A DNA stretch of 64,000 bases from Lachnospiraceae bacterium (GCA_902363555.1 CABJAM010000001.1:248001-312000); one strand, 5' to 3'. Positions 8,025-18,329 are shown, counted from the first letter of the stretch. Notes: a model not told the origin generated them from the sequence alone. Made by a program: numbers and translations.

Positions 8025-11000
8025 ATGAACAAACGGAGGACAGACAGCTTTATATGCGACGAGGATTATCCGATTGTTGAGGTAAAGCAGGGAAAGCTCC
8101 ATGGATTTCAGGATGGGGATGTATATTGTTTTCGGGGGATACCCTATGCAAAGACACGGCGTTTTGGCCAGCCTGAGAAGCCGGATGCCTGGGAGGGCGT
8201 GCGGGAGGCCTGTGATTATGGACATGGTTGCCCTGAAATGACCTATTCTATTGAGTGCCAGCATCCCAGCCATGAATTGATAATGCCCAGAAAGCTCTGG
8301 TATATGAGTGAGGATTGTACGAACTTAAATATCTGGACCAAATCCATCGATCCGGGTTGCAGGAAGCCGGTTATGGTGTGGTTCCATGGCGGCGGTTTTT
8401 CCGGCGGCAGTGCGACGCAGCTTTATGCTTACGAGGGCTGGGAGATGGCGAATACGTACGATGTGGTTTTGGTGACAGTCAACCATCGGCTGAATGTGCT
8501 TGGCTTTTTTGACCTTGAAGATTACGGATCGCAGTTTAAAAATTCTGCCAATGCCGGCATTGCAGATCTGGTTGCAGCGCTAAAGTGGGTGAAAGAAAAT
8601 ATCGCAGCTTTCGGCGGAGATTCGGATAATGTGATGATTTACGGACAGTCTGGCGGTGGCGGAAAGGTAACAACCTTACTGCAAACCCCGGCTGCAGATG
8701 GCTTGTATAATAAGGCGGCAATCCAAAGCGGCGTTATGTCCGGTGGGCCCAGGAATCCTAATTCTAAAGAAATTGTAGCGCTCTCCCTGAAGCTTTTGGG
8801 AATTACAAAGGAAAATATTGAAGATATTGTGACAGTAGATTTTGAGACGCTTTGCGCCGCAGTGCGTCAGGCATATGAGACATTTGGTTTGAATCCCTAT
8901 ATGGCGTGGGGCCCTAAGGAGGATGGGGTGTTTTATCTGGGAAGCTGGGAACGCATTGGTTTTCGTAAGGAAAACCATCATATTCCTATCATTGTCGGTT
9001 CCTGTCTGGCCGAGTTCGATCCAGGTCCGGTGGGCAATAAACGCAGGTGGAGTGATGCGCGGAAGATGGCTGGTTTACTGGAGCGTTACGGTGAGGATGC
9101 ACAGGCGGTAAGAAAAATGTTTATAAAGGCATATCCGGAGATGGATTGGTCCTATGCCGCTGCTGTGGACACCCGTTGCCGTATGGCAACCCTGAAATTT
9201 CTGGAACAGAGGGTGCAGGAAGCGAAAGCTCCAATCTATAATTATTTATTTGACTTTGAGAGCCCGGTAATGGGTGGCCGTCTGCCTGCTCATAGCGGTG
9301 AGCTGCATTTTATGTTCCACAATGCTTTTTATGCCGAAGGCGCAGTTAAGGAGGGTGTCACTGAAAAGCTCCAAAATGAAATGGCAGGCGCCTGGGCTCA
9401 GTTTGCAAGGACAGGAGATCCTAACGGTGAGGGACTTCCGGTATGGCCGGCGTACACTTCGGAGAAAAAGAGCTGTTTATGCTATGGCGACACAACCATT
9501 GTGAAGGAAAACCATGATGGGGAGCTTTTGAAGCTGGTAGCAAAACATGAAGCTTCCCCGATTGCCCATACGATGCAGGGAGATGTCAAGGGAGAAAATC
9601 GCGACGGCGTGGCAATTTTCAGAGGGATTCCCTATACAGGAAGACTGGACGGAGAAAACCGTTTTTTGCCGCCCACACCGGCCATCAAGTGGGAAGGTGT
9701 GAGAGACTGTACAAAAAATGGTCCGATCGCTATACAGTTTGGAACATCGATTTCGGGTTCTGGGGATTTTGGTACTTATTTTTCCGGAAAAAAACCAGAG
9801 CTTTTTAACTGCGACAGTGAAGTACAGGATGAAAATTGTACGGTATTAAATGTGCTGACGCCGGGAATTGATGATAAAAAGCGTGCAGTGGTTGTATATA
9901 TTCATGGTGGAGGCTTTGCTTCAGGCTCAGGCAGCCTGGTACTGGGCAGCGATACATGGGTACGTGAAGAAGATATTGTGGTGGTAGGAATCAATCATCG
10001 GCTGAATGTGTTTGGTGCGTTGTATTTGGGAGATCTGGATCCGAAATACGCCCAGAGCGGGAGTGCAGGTATGCTGGATGTGGTACAGGCTTTGGAGTGG
10101 GTGAGAGATAATATTTCTTTCTTTGGTGGTGATCCGGATAAGGTAACAATTATGGGAGAGTCCGGGGGCGGTGGTAAGGTTAATAACCTTATGGTCATGG
10201 AAAAAGCCAGAGGGCTGTTCCGCTCTGTAATTATTGAAAGCGGCTCTGGTGCGCCGGGAACGATCAGCAAGGCGGAAGCGACAACGATGGCTAAGGCGTT
10301 GCTGGATGAGTTGGGAATCGGTTATGATGAATTGGACAAGCTGATTGCTCTGCCGCCCCAGGTGATACTGGAAGCCACCGGCAGACTTGGATCCTTTATG
10401 GGTTTTAGCCCCATCGGTGATGATATCCATATTCCTTATAATCCGGAGGGTATTTACAAAGAAATCAACCCGGGGCTTCCTATGCTGGTAGGCTCATCTG
10501 AAGAGGAGATAGCTGCTTTTGCAGAACCATCTACGGAAGCGTATACATGGGAGACTTTACGGGAGGAACTGCTGGCGCCGACCCGTGCGGCCAGGGCTTC
10601 GGTCGAAGCAGAGGCAAAGGCTGAAGCAGAGGGCAGGAAGCTATGGAGTCCGACGGCAAAAGGCGGCAGGAAACCGGCATTAGGAGCCTTAGACTTTATA
10701 ACGGAGGAAAATGTTGATCGAGTGGTTGCCGCTTTTCGTGCGATTGATAAAAAGGGTGTCGATCCACAGCATATATTTTATCAGATCGGCTCCATGGGAG
10801 GCTTTCTTGGCGGAGGAGCGTTCCGTCAGGCTATTGCCAGAGCAAAGATGAAAGCCGGACCGGTTTATCATTATTTCTTTACATTTGATGCGCCTCATCC
10901 ACGCAATCCGGAGAAATCGTATGCCTGGCACACGGCGGACCTGCCGCTGCAGATGAGGGTGGTATCTTACGAGGTATGTGAGCCTGTTTCTATGGATATG

Positions 11001-11168
11001 GCTCGTGCCTGGGGGGCATTTATCCGTACAGGATCACCTTCCACCGATGCGCTGCCCTGGCCTGCTTTTACCGAAGAAAAACGGGAATGCATGGTGTTGG
11101 ATATACCCTGTCATGTAGAGGAAGATCCTACGAAGCCTTACAGAGATGCATTGGAAAATATAAATTAA
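8025..11168 (+). CDS. Two-headed type-B carboxylesterase (tandem fusion)
   Basis: 1047 residues, twice the family norm of about 500. Domain 1 (about 14-505) and domain 2 (about 515-1045) are each a full type-B carboxylesterase. Each has an oxyanion loop HGGGF, a nucleophile motif (GQSGG, Ser209; GESGG, Ser713), a G-S-x-x-E acid region (VGSCLAEF; VGSSEEEI) and a catalytic His region (HSGELHFMFH, His423; HTADLPLQM, His969). Both active sites look intact. Domain 2 has an Ala/Glu-rich insertion near residues 850-880 (VEAEAKAEAEGRK). No signal peptide is seen, so it is probably cytoplasmic. Its neighbours suggest it removes acyl groups from an imported glycan or glycoside; the substrate is not shown by sequence. 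Confidence 0.88.
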   Translation: MNKRRTDSFICDEDYPIVEVKQGKLHGFQDGDVYCFRGIPYAKTRRFGQPEKPDAWEGVREACDYGHGCPEMTYSIECQHPSHELIMPRKLWYMSEDCTNLNIWTKSIDPGCRKPVMVWFHGGGFSGGSATQLYAYEGWEMANTYDVVLVTVNHRLNVLGFFDLEDYGSQFKNSANAGIADLVAALKWVKENIAAFGGDSDNVMIYGQSGGGGKVTTLLQTPAADGLYNKAAIQSGVMSGGPRNPNSKEIVALSLKLLGITKENIEDIVTVDFETLCAAVRQAYETFGLNPYMAWGPKEDGVFYLGSWERIGFRKENHHIPIIVGSCLAEFDPGPVGNKRRWSDARKMAGLLERYGEDAQAVRKMFIKAYPEMDWSYAAAVDTRCRMATLKFLEQRVQEAKAPIYNYLFDFESPVMGGRLPAHSGELHFMFHNAFYAEGAVKEGVTEKLQNEMAGAWAQFARTGDPNGEGLPVWPAYTSEKKSCLCYGDTTIVKENHDGELLKLVAKHEASPIAHTMQGDVKGENRDGVAIFRGIPYTGRLDGENRFLPPTPAIKWEGVRDCTKNGPIAIQFGTSISGSGDFGTYFSGKKPELFNCDSEVQDENCTVLNVLTPGIDDKKRAVVVYIHGGGFASGSGSLVLGSDTWVREEDIVVVGINHRLNVFGALYLGDLDPKYAQSGSAGMLDVVQALEWVRDNISFFGGDPDKVTIMGESGGGGKVNNLMVMEKARGLFRSVIIESGSGAPGTISKAEATTMAKALLDELGIGYDELDKLIALPPQVILEATGRLGSFMGFSPIGDDIHIPYNPEGIYKEINPGLPMLVGSSEEEIAAFAEPSTEAYTWETLREELLAPTRAARASVEAEAKAEAEGRKLWSPTAKGGRKPALGALDFITEENVDRVVAAFRAIDKKGVDPQHIFYQIGSMGGFLGGGAFRQAIARAKMKAGPVYHYFFTFDAPHPRNPEKSYAWHTADLPLQMRVVSYEVCEPVSMDMARAWGAFIRTGSPSTDALPWPAFTEEKRECMVLDIPCHVEEDPTKPYRDALENIN

Positions 11169-11176
11169 AATAATAT

Positions 11177-11236
11177 AAAGCTCATTACACACTTAATGTT
11201 CTTAAAAACAGAGTTATTAAGTGTGTGATGAGCTTT
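11177..11236 (+). terminator. Intrinsic terminator between esterase and sensor-kinase genes
   Basis: 21-bp arms (11177-11197 and 11216-11236) pair with a single G-T wobble around an 18-base loop, followed by TGCGCACTTTTTTA. It ends the esterase transcript and sits directly before the histidine-kinase gene. Confidence 0.85.
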
Positions 11237-11264
11237 TGCGCACTTTTTTAATGGAGGGTAGACA

Positions 11265-12986
11265 ATGGGCAGGAAAGAAAAGTCTCTGCGTAAGCAGATC
11301 ATCATTTACTGGTTTGGCATATCCGTAATTATGCTGGCAGTCTTTTTTGTTTATGCCATCTATAACATTTACCGATATAGGACAGATTTCATAGACAGCA
11401 ATACATATGTCATTAACAGCTATATGCATCAACTTGAGGGAGAAATGGAGTCTTTGGAGGATTATGTAAAAAGTATCTCTGTCTCCAATGCACATTATAG
11501 TACCCTTCAGCAGAAAAATATATCAGAGAATACCCTGATCAGTGCTTTATATTACATTGATAATATGCTGGAAAACAGAGTGAGTGGTCTCTATTATGAA
11601 GGCGGTTTATTTTTATATGATATGAAAACCAATTCTTTGCGAAGTAAATACAGCATCTTATCAGATAATGTAAAGATATATGAATGTAACCGGATGTTAA
11701 AACAAAAATTGCAGCAGGTATCAGAAAATGGAAGTAGTTATCTATGGCTGGAGAATACGGATGGTTATTATATTGTTTATGTATTTAAGGTACAGGAAAT
11801 GTACTTAGGGTATTTGATCAATCTGAAAGAGTATCTGGACACTACAGGGCTTATGGAGGAAGATGTGCAGTTGGTGGTTTATCAGGGGGATAAGTTGAAA
11901 TTTGATCTGGGGGAATCATATTTTACCTGGGAAGCATTGGAGAAGGCCCATCTATCTGCCAATACATTTTATAATGGGATGCGGTGGGTGTTTGTCTGTG
12001 GGCAGACAAATAAAGGGGATTTGCAGTTATGGAGTATTTATCCGGGCTGGAGCTTTTTTCGATTATGGAATAATACAGGTTTCTGGCTGCTGTTTTTGAT
12101 CGTACCTCTGATAATCATGTGTTTTATTTGGAAAATTTATCGTAATATTCGTACGATCATGCTGCAGCCTATTGATCATCTGATCCACAGGCTTAACTTA
12201 ATGAGTGGCGAAAAAATGACAGAGGTAAAAACAATACAGCCTGTCAGCAGGGAATTTTGCGAAATTTATGAAAAAATTGATGAAATGCTGGATAAGATAG
12301 ATGCACTACAGAAGGAAAAATATGAACAGGAGTTGGAGACCAAAGCAGCCCGTTTACAATATTATCAATTACAGGTGAACCCTCACTTTTTTCTGAATTG
12401 CCTGAATAATATCAATGCCATGATCGTGGCAGACCGAAGTGCGATTGCCATTAAAGGCTTCATCCATAGCCTGTCCTATCACTTCCGTTATGTTTTTAAA
12501 GATCAGTCCAGTAAGGTAACGCTGGCTCAGGAGATAGAGGAGGTCAGGGAGTATTGCGAAATCAGTAAAATGCGGTTAGGGCAGCCGATTTTGGTCCGGA
12601 CAGATATTGAAGAGACCTTGATGCAGATTCCGGTTCCTATCCTTTGTGTCCAGTCTTTTGTGGAAAACTCTGTAAAATATGCATTGGAGGCAGGCAAAAT
12701 ACTGGTGTTAAAAATTTCGGCCATACGCCGGGAGGATGCAAATGCTGTTTATATCTGCATTCGGATTCAGGATAATGGCTGCGGTTACAAAGAAGATCAA
12801 CTGGGGGCGTTAAACCGACCTGTAGAGGGCTTTCAGTATCAGTCTCAAAATGTAGGTATTGATAATGTTAAATACCGACTTCATTTAATGTATGGAAATC
12901 GGGCGAAGACGGTTTTTTATAATGATCCTGCCGGGGGTGCTGTCTCGGAGCTTATAGTTCCTCAGATAAAAGAAGGGGAGGTTTGA
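11265..12986 (+). CDS. YesM-type sensor histidine kinase
   Basis: 573 residues. Transmembrane segments at about residues 10-32 and 268-290 flank an extracellular sensor of roughly 235 residues. A HAMP-like linker follows, then a His_kinase domain with the YesM/LytS signature QLQVNPHFFLNCLNNIN (phospho-acceptor His374). The HATPase has an N-box (CVQSFVENSVKYAL) and a G-box (IQDNGCGY). Family role: senses an extracellular sugar-related signal and phosphorylates the adjacent YesN regulator. GGAGGG lies 8 bases before the ATG. It is separated by one base from the response regulator gene, so the two are co-translated. Confidence 0.92.
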   Translation: MGRKEKSLRKQIIIYWFGISVIMLAVFFVYAIYNIYRYRTDFIDSNTYVINSYMHQLEGEMESLEDYVKSISVSNAHYSTLQQKNISENTLISALYYIDNMLENRVSGLYYEGGLFLYDMKTNSLRSKYSILSDNVKIYECNRMLKQKLQQVSENGSSYLWLENTDGYYIVYVFKVQEMYLGYLINLKEYLDTTGLMEEDVQLVVYQGDKLKFDLGESYFTWEALEKAHLSANTFYNGMRWVFVCGQTNKGDLQLWSIYPGWSFFRLWNNTGFWLLFLIVPLIIMCFIWKIYRNIRTIMLQPIDHLIHRLNLMSGEKMTEVKTIQPVSREFCEIYEKIDEMLDKIDALQKEKYEQELETKAARLQYYQLQVNPHFFLNCLNNINAMIVADRSAIAIKGFIHSLSYHFRYVFKDQSSKVTLAQEIEEVREYCEISKMRLGQPILVRTDIEETLMQIPVPILCVQSFVENSVKYALEAGKILVLKISAIRREDANAVYICIRIQDNGCGYKEDQLGALNRPVEGFQYQSQNVGIDNVKYRLHLMYGNRAKTVFYNDPAGGAVSELIVPQIKEGEV

Positions 12987-12987
12987 A

Positions 12988-14586
12988 ATGAACTTAATTA
13001 TTATTGATGATGAGCGGACGGTCCTGGATATGGTGATTCGCCAGTTAGAAGGAATTTCGCGGGAAATAACGTACATTCAGACAGCATCCGGGGCAAGGGA
13101 AGCAAGAATGCTTATGGAACAGAGTTATTTTGACATTTTTCTTTGCGATATTGTAATGCCAAATGAGGACGGAATTACGTTTGCAAAATGGGTACTGGCA
13201 AAGTATCCGGATGTGAAATTTATTTTTCTTACAGCACATGCTGATTTTGGATATATGAAAGAGGCTATTTCTATGCGAAGTTTCGACTATCTGCTGCAGC
13301 CGGCAGAAAAAGAGGAATTACATAAGGTATTAGAGAGCGCTATTATGCAGATTAAAATTGAGCGTAGGAACAGAATTGTTCTCGAAAAAGGGAACTTTTT
13401 TGCGGATTATGAAGAAGACCTGTTGGAAAAGGGAGCACTTGCATATTTGAGAGGCGATAGTACAGACTGCATTTACCTCAACCGTCTTTTAACCGGAAGT
13501 AGCATTACAGGCAAAGAAGCGTGCTATCTGCCGGTACTTTTTCAAATCGTGAAAACAAACCGACCGGAAAGGTCGATTGAAAAGGAATTGCTTCGGGAAA
13601 TTTACAGGAATATTTTAAATGAGGTACTTGAGCCTTTAGAGGCACCCATTAACGTTATACTGGCAGAAGATGATACATTCTTCTGTTTCCTGAGGAAAGA
13701 TACAAAACAACAGCCGGAATTTCAAGATCTTTTGAACCGACAGCTAAAGCTCCTTCTGGAGTTGTTTGAAAAACTTCTGGACAGTGCATTGGCTGCCTAC
13801 TGCGGCGAAATGGGAAGTCTGGAGGAAATGCCGCAGCGTTATGGAACTTTGGATAAGTTGATGGTCAATAATATTCGCAGGGAAAGCAGGATATTTTGGG
13901 AGCGGCTGGATAATGAAGGGCAGATTGATCATTATTCTTTTGAAAAACAACTGCCTGTCTGGAAAAAGTTATTTGAGCAAAACCGGTTAAAGGAATTTGA
14001 GCAAAGTCTATTTCAACATATGGATCGTTATATGAAGAAAAACGAAGTGCGTATTGAGTATCTGGTGGAGCTGCATCAGGCTGTCAGTGAATTGCTGTTA
14101 AATTATCAGGTGATGTGCAGTATAGACAGCCGCGACGTTTTTGATGAGGGCCTGCCTTATCTGGAATATATGGCCTCGTGGAAAACAATAGATAGTTTTA
14201 AAAAGGCTGTTTCTTACTGTATACAGAGGTTGTCAGAGGCTATCGGGCCCGGGGATGTGGATGTGATCCGGGAGGCTATCCGTTATGTGAAAGAGAATTT
14301 AGACAGGGATCTGTCTGTGGCTGAGGTGTCCGGGTATATTGGCATGAATCCGGAATATTTTACCCGTCTGTTTAAGAAAAATACCGGTCATAATTTGAAA
14401 GAATTTATTGTTAGCGAAAAAATAAATGCAGCAAAAATGCTGTTGGCCACAACACATATGAGCGTGACAATGATCGCCGACCATGTAGGCTATGTCAATT
14501 ATTCTAATTTTATCCGAAGCTTTAAGCAGATTGTCGGATGTACACCATTAGAATACAGGCAGCAGATAAATGTGCAATCCCAATAG
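12988..14586 (+). CDS. YesN-type response regulator (receiver plus AraC HTH)
   Basis: 532 residues. The receiver domain (1-120) has acidic residues IIIDDE and phospho-acceptor Asp54 in LCDIVMP. A long middle region (about 125-420) is typical of YesN proteins. The C-terminal AraC HTH lies at about 428-528 (DLSVAEVSGYIGMNPEYFTR, then VTMIADHVGYVNYSNFIRSF, then GCTPLEYRQQ). It should activate the binding-protein and permease genes that follow. A usual conserved Lys in the receiver (FDYLLQPAEK) is replaced by Gln just before Pro, so the K-P pair is Q-P here; phosphorylation efficiency may be altered. Confidence 0.92.
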   Translation: MNLIIIDDERTVLDMVIRQLEGISREITYIQTASGAREARMLMEQSYFDIFLCDIVMPNEDGITFAKWVLAKYPDVKFIFLTAHADFGYMKEAISMRSFDYLLQPAEKEELHKVLESAIMQIKIERRNRIVLEKGNFFADYEEDLLEKGALAYLRGDSTDCIYLNRLLTGSSITGKEACYLPVLFQIVKTNRPERSIEKELLREIYRNILNEVLEPLEAPINVILAEDDTFFCFLRKDTKQQPEFQDLLNRQLKLLLELFEKLLDSALAAYCGEMGSLEEMPQRYGTLDKLMVNNIRRESRIFWERLDNEGQIDHYSFEKQLPVWKKLFEQNRLKEFEQSLFQHMDRYMKKNEVRIEYLVELHQAVSELLLNYQVMCSIDSRDVFDEGLPYLEYMASWKTIDSFKKAVSYCIQRLSEAIGPGDVDVIREAIRYVKENLDRDLSVAEVSGYIGMNPEYFTRLFKKNTGHNLKEFIVSEKINAAKMLLATTHMSVTMIADHVGYVNYSNFIRSFKQIVGCTPLEYRQQINVQSQ

Positions 14587-14756
14587 ATTTATGTGGAAAA
14601 TCTGTGTACAGCCTTTCAGTGTACCAAAATCCAATCAATAGTCAGAAAATGTAATACCGGGAGTAAGATTTTTGATATTTTGTTTTTATGGCATTTGTTA
14701 AGATAAGGTTACAGTATTCAAATCGGATATGAATCAGACAAGAGGAGGAAAGAAAA

Positions 14757-16319
14757 ATGGTAAAACGTGTAACAGCTTTAATGATGGCGGTGCTGATGTG
14801 TATTCTGGCAGGCTGTGGGTCCGGCGGGGGAAATTCCGGATCGAGTATGGGGAACAGTGAATCCGGCTTAGGAAACAGTGGCACCGGGGATACAAAAATG
14901 GAGAGTGCAAAGCCGTTTGCGGCCTCTGAGGATTCCGGCCAGTGGCCTAGCGTGGCAGTAGAGATTCCTGCGATGAATAGTATGGATGACGTGCCTTTGG
15001 TGCAGGATGCGATCAATGAGTATCTGGTCTCCATTGGGGCGGGAGTACAGATGAATCTGGTGCCGGTAGAAATCGGAAATATTGCAACGACCATGACGTT
15101 AATGCTTACCGGAGGCGATGATCCCATTGACTTGTTCAGTTGGCGATGGTATTCCAATATTGTCAATGTAGTAAAAAACGAACAGGTTATACCATTGGAC
15201 CAGTACAGGGAAGTCTATCCTGAGCTTTGGGAACTTGCAGATCCTAACGTTTTGAAAAGCCATGTCGTAAACGGAAAGACCTACGGATTTCCTACGATGG
15301 ATGGATTTTGCACCGCTGGATACTATTGCCTGAGGAAGGATATTGCCGAGGAATTGGGGATTGCCGATCAGGAAGGTGAGCGGAAGACGATTGATGAAAT
15401 CACTCAGATAATGATGGATGCAAAGGCGATCCATCCGGAATATGTCTATATGTGCACAACGACTAACGGGTCCAATCTGACGCAGATCGACAGCTTTGGC
15501 AGTGAAAAGTATATCGGAGTTTTGTTGGATAATGGCGTGGATCAGACACAAATCGTCAATTATTTTGAAACAGAAGAATTTCGTAAATTCTGCGATTACA
15601 CAAGACAATGGGCACAGAACGGTCTGATCGTAGATGATCCTTTGAATCAGGAAATTACATTAAACCTTTATGAAAATGGCGTTTCTGCTGGTTTTCTGGC
15701 AGGTTCATACAGTGTGGCAAACTTAAAAGCATCAACGACATATATGACGAATGAATATGTCGCATTCCAAGTAAGTGATCTTGCTGGTATGGGTTCTTCC
15801 ATCGGTGGTGGCTGGTGTATTTCTTCGGTAACTAAAAATGCAGATGCGTCCATGAAGATGCTTTATTTATTGGAAACGGATGCAACCCTGATGAATCTTA
15901 TTGCGCTTGGTATTGAAGGCACCCACTATGTGCTTGATGAAAACGGCTGTGCCTGGTATCCGGAAGGTAAAAATGCAGAAAATGTTGGCTATAACAACGC
16001 TGCAGACTGGTTTTTCCCTAACAGATACCTTACCCATCCGTTCCAGAATAGTGATCCGAACTATTTTGAGACGATGAAGAATGTTTCAAAGGAAGCTGTA
16101 TGGTCCAAAGCCATGGGGTTTGCGTTTGATACGGAGCCTGTATATGACCAGTACACGGCATGTTTGGCTGTAGTGGACCAATATCTGGATGCGCTGATGT
16201 ATGGTCAGGTGGACGTGGATACGTATCTGCCCACTTTTCAAGAGGAACTAAAGACTGCCGGGATTGATGATGTTATCAGCGAGATGCAGAAGCAGTTTAA
16301 TGTATTTCTTGGGAACTGA
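14757..16319 (+). CDS. Extracellular solute-binding lipoprotein (CUT1 sugar importer)
   Basis: 520 residues. The N-terminus is a lipoprotein signal ending in lipobox LAGC (Cys about residue 20), then a Gly/Ser/Asn-rich linker (GSGGGNSGSS). The mature part has the family 1 / LplA fold pattern. It captures the substrate outside the cell and passes it to the two permeases encoded next. AGGAGG sits close upstream. The gap before the permeases holds a hairpin that probably lets this gene be expressed above the permeases. It shares its layout with the binding lipoprotein at 1860-3575. Confidence 0.9.
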   Translation: MVKRVTALMMAVLMCILAGCGSGGGNSGSSMGNSESGLGNSGTGDTKMESAKPFAASEDSGQWPSVAVEIPAMNSMDDVPLVQDAINEYLVSIGAGVQMNLVPVEIGNIATTMTLMLTGGDDPIDLFSWRWYSNIVNVVKNEQVIPLDQYREVYPELWELADPNVLKSHVVNGKTYGFPTMDGFCTAGYYCLRKDIAEELGIADQEGERKTIDEITQIMMDAKAIHPEYVYMCTTTNGSNLTQIDSFGSEKYIGVLLDNGVDQTQIVNYFETEEFRKFCDYTRQWAQNGLIVDDPLNQEITLNLYENGVSAGFLAGSYSVANLKASTTYMTNEYVAFQVSDLAGMGSSIGGGWCISSVTKNADASMKMLYLLETDATLMNLIALGIEGTHYVLDENGCAWYPEGKNAENVGYNNAADWFFPNRYLTHPFQNSDPNYFETMKNVSKEAVWSKAMGFAFDTEPVYDQYTACLAVVDQYLDALMYGQVDVDTYLPTFQEELKTAGIDDVISEMQKQFNVFLGN

Positions 16320-16376
16320 TAAATAAATGTCGTATCCGCATTTTACGCTGCTTAAGGTGATTCATGCGTATACGCC

Positions 16377-16420
16377 CAGGGGCATTGCAGGCCAGAATGG
16401 TATGCCTGGCTATGCCCCTG
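16377..16420 (+). terminator. Intercistronic hairpin after the binding-protein gene
   Basis: CAGGGGCATTGCAGGC-type arm at 16377-16392 pairs with 16404-16420 with one or two mismatches, followed by CCTGATGTTTTTATA. A hairpin here is usual in sugar ABC operons: it stabilises the abundant binding-protein mRNA and partly stops transcription into the permease genes. Confidence 0.65.
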
Positions 16421-16455
16421 CCTGATGTTTTTATATAGAAAGGGTTTGTATCTCC

Positions 16456-17412
16456 ATGCAGAAAACAGCAGTAAAGACCGGGAGCGAGTGGGTTCGAAAG
16501 AGTAGAAGAAAACGGTTGAAAAAATATCTGCCGCTTTACATCGTTGCCATTCCCGGCATCATATACTTAATTATCAATAACTATTTCCCTATGATGGGGC
16601 TTGTATTAGCATTTAAAAAATTCAGCTTTGCCAAAGGGATAATAGACAGCCCATGGAATGGGCTGGGGAATTTTACATATTTATTTGGTTCTAAATGGGC
16701 GGGTATTATGTTCCGAAATACGATTCTATATAATTTGGTGTTTTTGGTTCTGACAACGCTATTTTCTATATTTATAGCCATTTTATTGAATGAGATAGGA
16801 AATCGATTTGCCAAAAAAACATATCAGACGATCATATTGATCCCTCATTTAATGTCCACAGTTTTAATTGGCTATTTAGTATTTGCTTTTTTCTCCGGAA
16901 GCAATGGATTTGTTAACAAAAGCATTTTGGAACCACTAGGGATGGCGCCCATCAGTTGGTATACGGAAGCAAAGTACTGGCCGGCGATTTTGACAGTTGT
17001 CCAGCTCTGGAGGTCTTTTGGATTCCAAAGTATCGTGTATTTTGCAACGATTGTTGGTTTTGACAAGACTTATTACGAGGCGGCCACGGTGGATGGCGCT
17101 ACCATATGGCAGCAAATTACGAAAATTACCCTGCCATTACTGCGGCCTACAGTAATTATTCTGACGATTATGGCTTTGGGAAGAATGTTCAATTCCGATT
17201 TTGGATTGTTTTACCAGGTGCCCCAGAACAGTGGTCTGCTCTATACCACAACGACGACAATTGACACCTACGTTTATCGTGCCCTGATGCAGGATAATGA
17301 TGTGGGCCGGTCTCTGGCAGCAGGCTTCCTGCAGTCCATTCTTGGATTTGTTGTAGTAATGACAGCCAATGGAATTGTGCGTAAGGTGGAAAAAGAGAGT
17401 GCGCTGTTCTAA
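16456..17412 (+). CDS. CUT1 ABC sugar permease, LplB type
   Basis: 318 residues with six predicted transmembrane helices; the first lies at about residues 28-48. The EAA loop that contacts the ATPase reads YYEAATVDGATIWQQITKITLPLLRP, the canonical form for binding-protein-dependent permeases. It forms a heterodimeric channel with the next gene product. The two genes are 32 bases apart with AGGAAAG between. Confidence 0.93.
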   Translation: MQKTAVKTGSEWVRKSRRKRLKKYLPLYIVAIPGIIYLIINNYFPMMGLVLAFKKFSFAKGIIDSPWNGLGNFTYLFGSKWAGIMFRNTILYNLVFLVLTTLFSIFIAILLNEIGNRFAKKTYQTIILIPHLMSTVLIGYLVFAFFSGSNGFVNKSILEPLGMAPISWYTEAKYWPAILTVVQLWRSFGFQSIVYFATIVGFDKTYYEAATVDGATIWQQITKITLPLLRPTVIILTIMALGRMFNSDFGLFYQVPQNSGLLYTTTTTIDTYVYRALMQDNDVGRSLAAGFLQSILGFVVVMTANGIVRKVEKESALF

Positions 17413-17444
17413 GGCGAAATAAAAATCAGGAAAGGAACAAAAAA

Positions 17445-18329
17445 ATGGTTGGTGGAAGTAAATTATTTCGATGTGGCATCCATATAATAATGGTTATTCT
17501 GTCTCTTTGCTGTATCCTGCCCTTCGTCCTGTTGATCATGGCCTCTATTACAGATGAAGCCACATTGACACTCTATGGCTACTCCTTTTTTCCAAAGGCA
17601 TTTGGTTTTGATGCTTACACTTATTTAGGGAGAAGTGCGGCAAAGATAGTGAGGGCATATGGCATGACCATATTTGTCACAGTTGCGGGAACATTCCTGA
17701 ATGTTATGATGACTATGTTTATGGGGTTTCTGCTCTCAAAAAAGGATTTGCCGGGAAGAGGGGTTCTCTCGTTTTTTATCTTTTTTACGATGCTGTTCTC
17801 CGGCGGTATGGTTCCTTCATATATTATCTGGAGCCAGATGATACATGTGAATGATACGGTTTATGGTTTGATTTTTCCAAATCTTTTGCTTGGTGCATAT
17901 AATATAATATTGATGCGGACCTATTTTACAACAAATCTGCCCGTTGAGATTACAGAAGCGGCTCAGATGGATGCCTGCAGTGAACTGGGTATTTTGTTTC
18001 GGATTGCGATTCCTTTGTCCAAGCCCATGATTGCCACGGTCGGGCTCTTTGCCGGCCTGGCCTACTGGAATGACTGGATCAACGGAATTTATTATCTGGT
18101 GAAACGGACAGATCTATATACTATACAGAACCTGTTAAATACTATGGTAAACAATGCACAGTTTCTGTCAGCGAATGCGACATCTCTGGCGGATCAATCT
18201 CTTCAGGTTCCAACCACCAGCGTGCGCATGGCCATTGCAGTGGTGGCGGTCATACCGGTGCTGGCGGTCTATCCATTTTTTCAGAAGTTTTTTATTAAAG
18301 GAATCGTCATAGGCGGTGTTAAGGGATAA
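17445..18329 (+). CDS. CUT1 ABC sugar permease, YtcP type
   Basis: 294 residues, six transmembrane helices. The EAA loop reads ITEAAQMDACSELGILFRIAIPLSKP. The C-terminus (PFFQKFFIKGIVIGGVKG) is diagnostic of the YtcP/carbohydrate permease subfamily. Last gene of the importer operon. No ATPase gene is present in the locus, so energy must come from a shared MsmX-like ATPase encoded elsewhere, as is known for related CUT1 systems. Confidence 0.93.
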   Translation: MVGGSKLFRCGIHIIMVILSLCCILPFVLLIMASITDEATLTLYGYSFFPKAFGFDAYTYLGRSAAKIVRAYGMTIFVTVAGTFLNVMMTMFMGFLLSKKDLPGRGVLSFFIFFTMLFSGGMVPSYIIWSQMIHVNDTVYGLIFPNLLLGAYNIILMRTYFTTNLPVEITEAAQMDACSELGILFRIAIPLSKPMIATVGLFAGLAYWNDWINGIYYLVKRTDLYTIQNLLNTMVNNAQFLSANATSLADQSLQVPTTSVRMAIAVVAVIPVLAVYPFFQKFFIKGIVIGGVKG

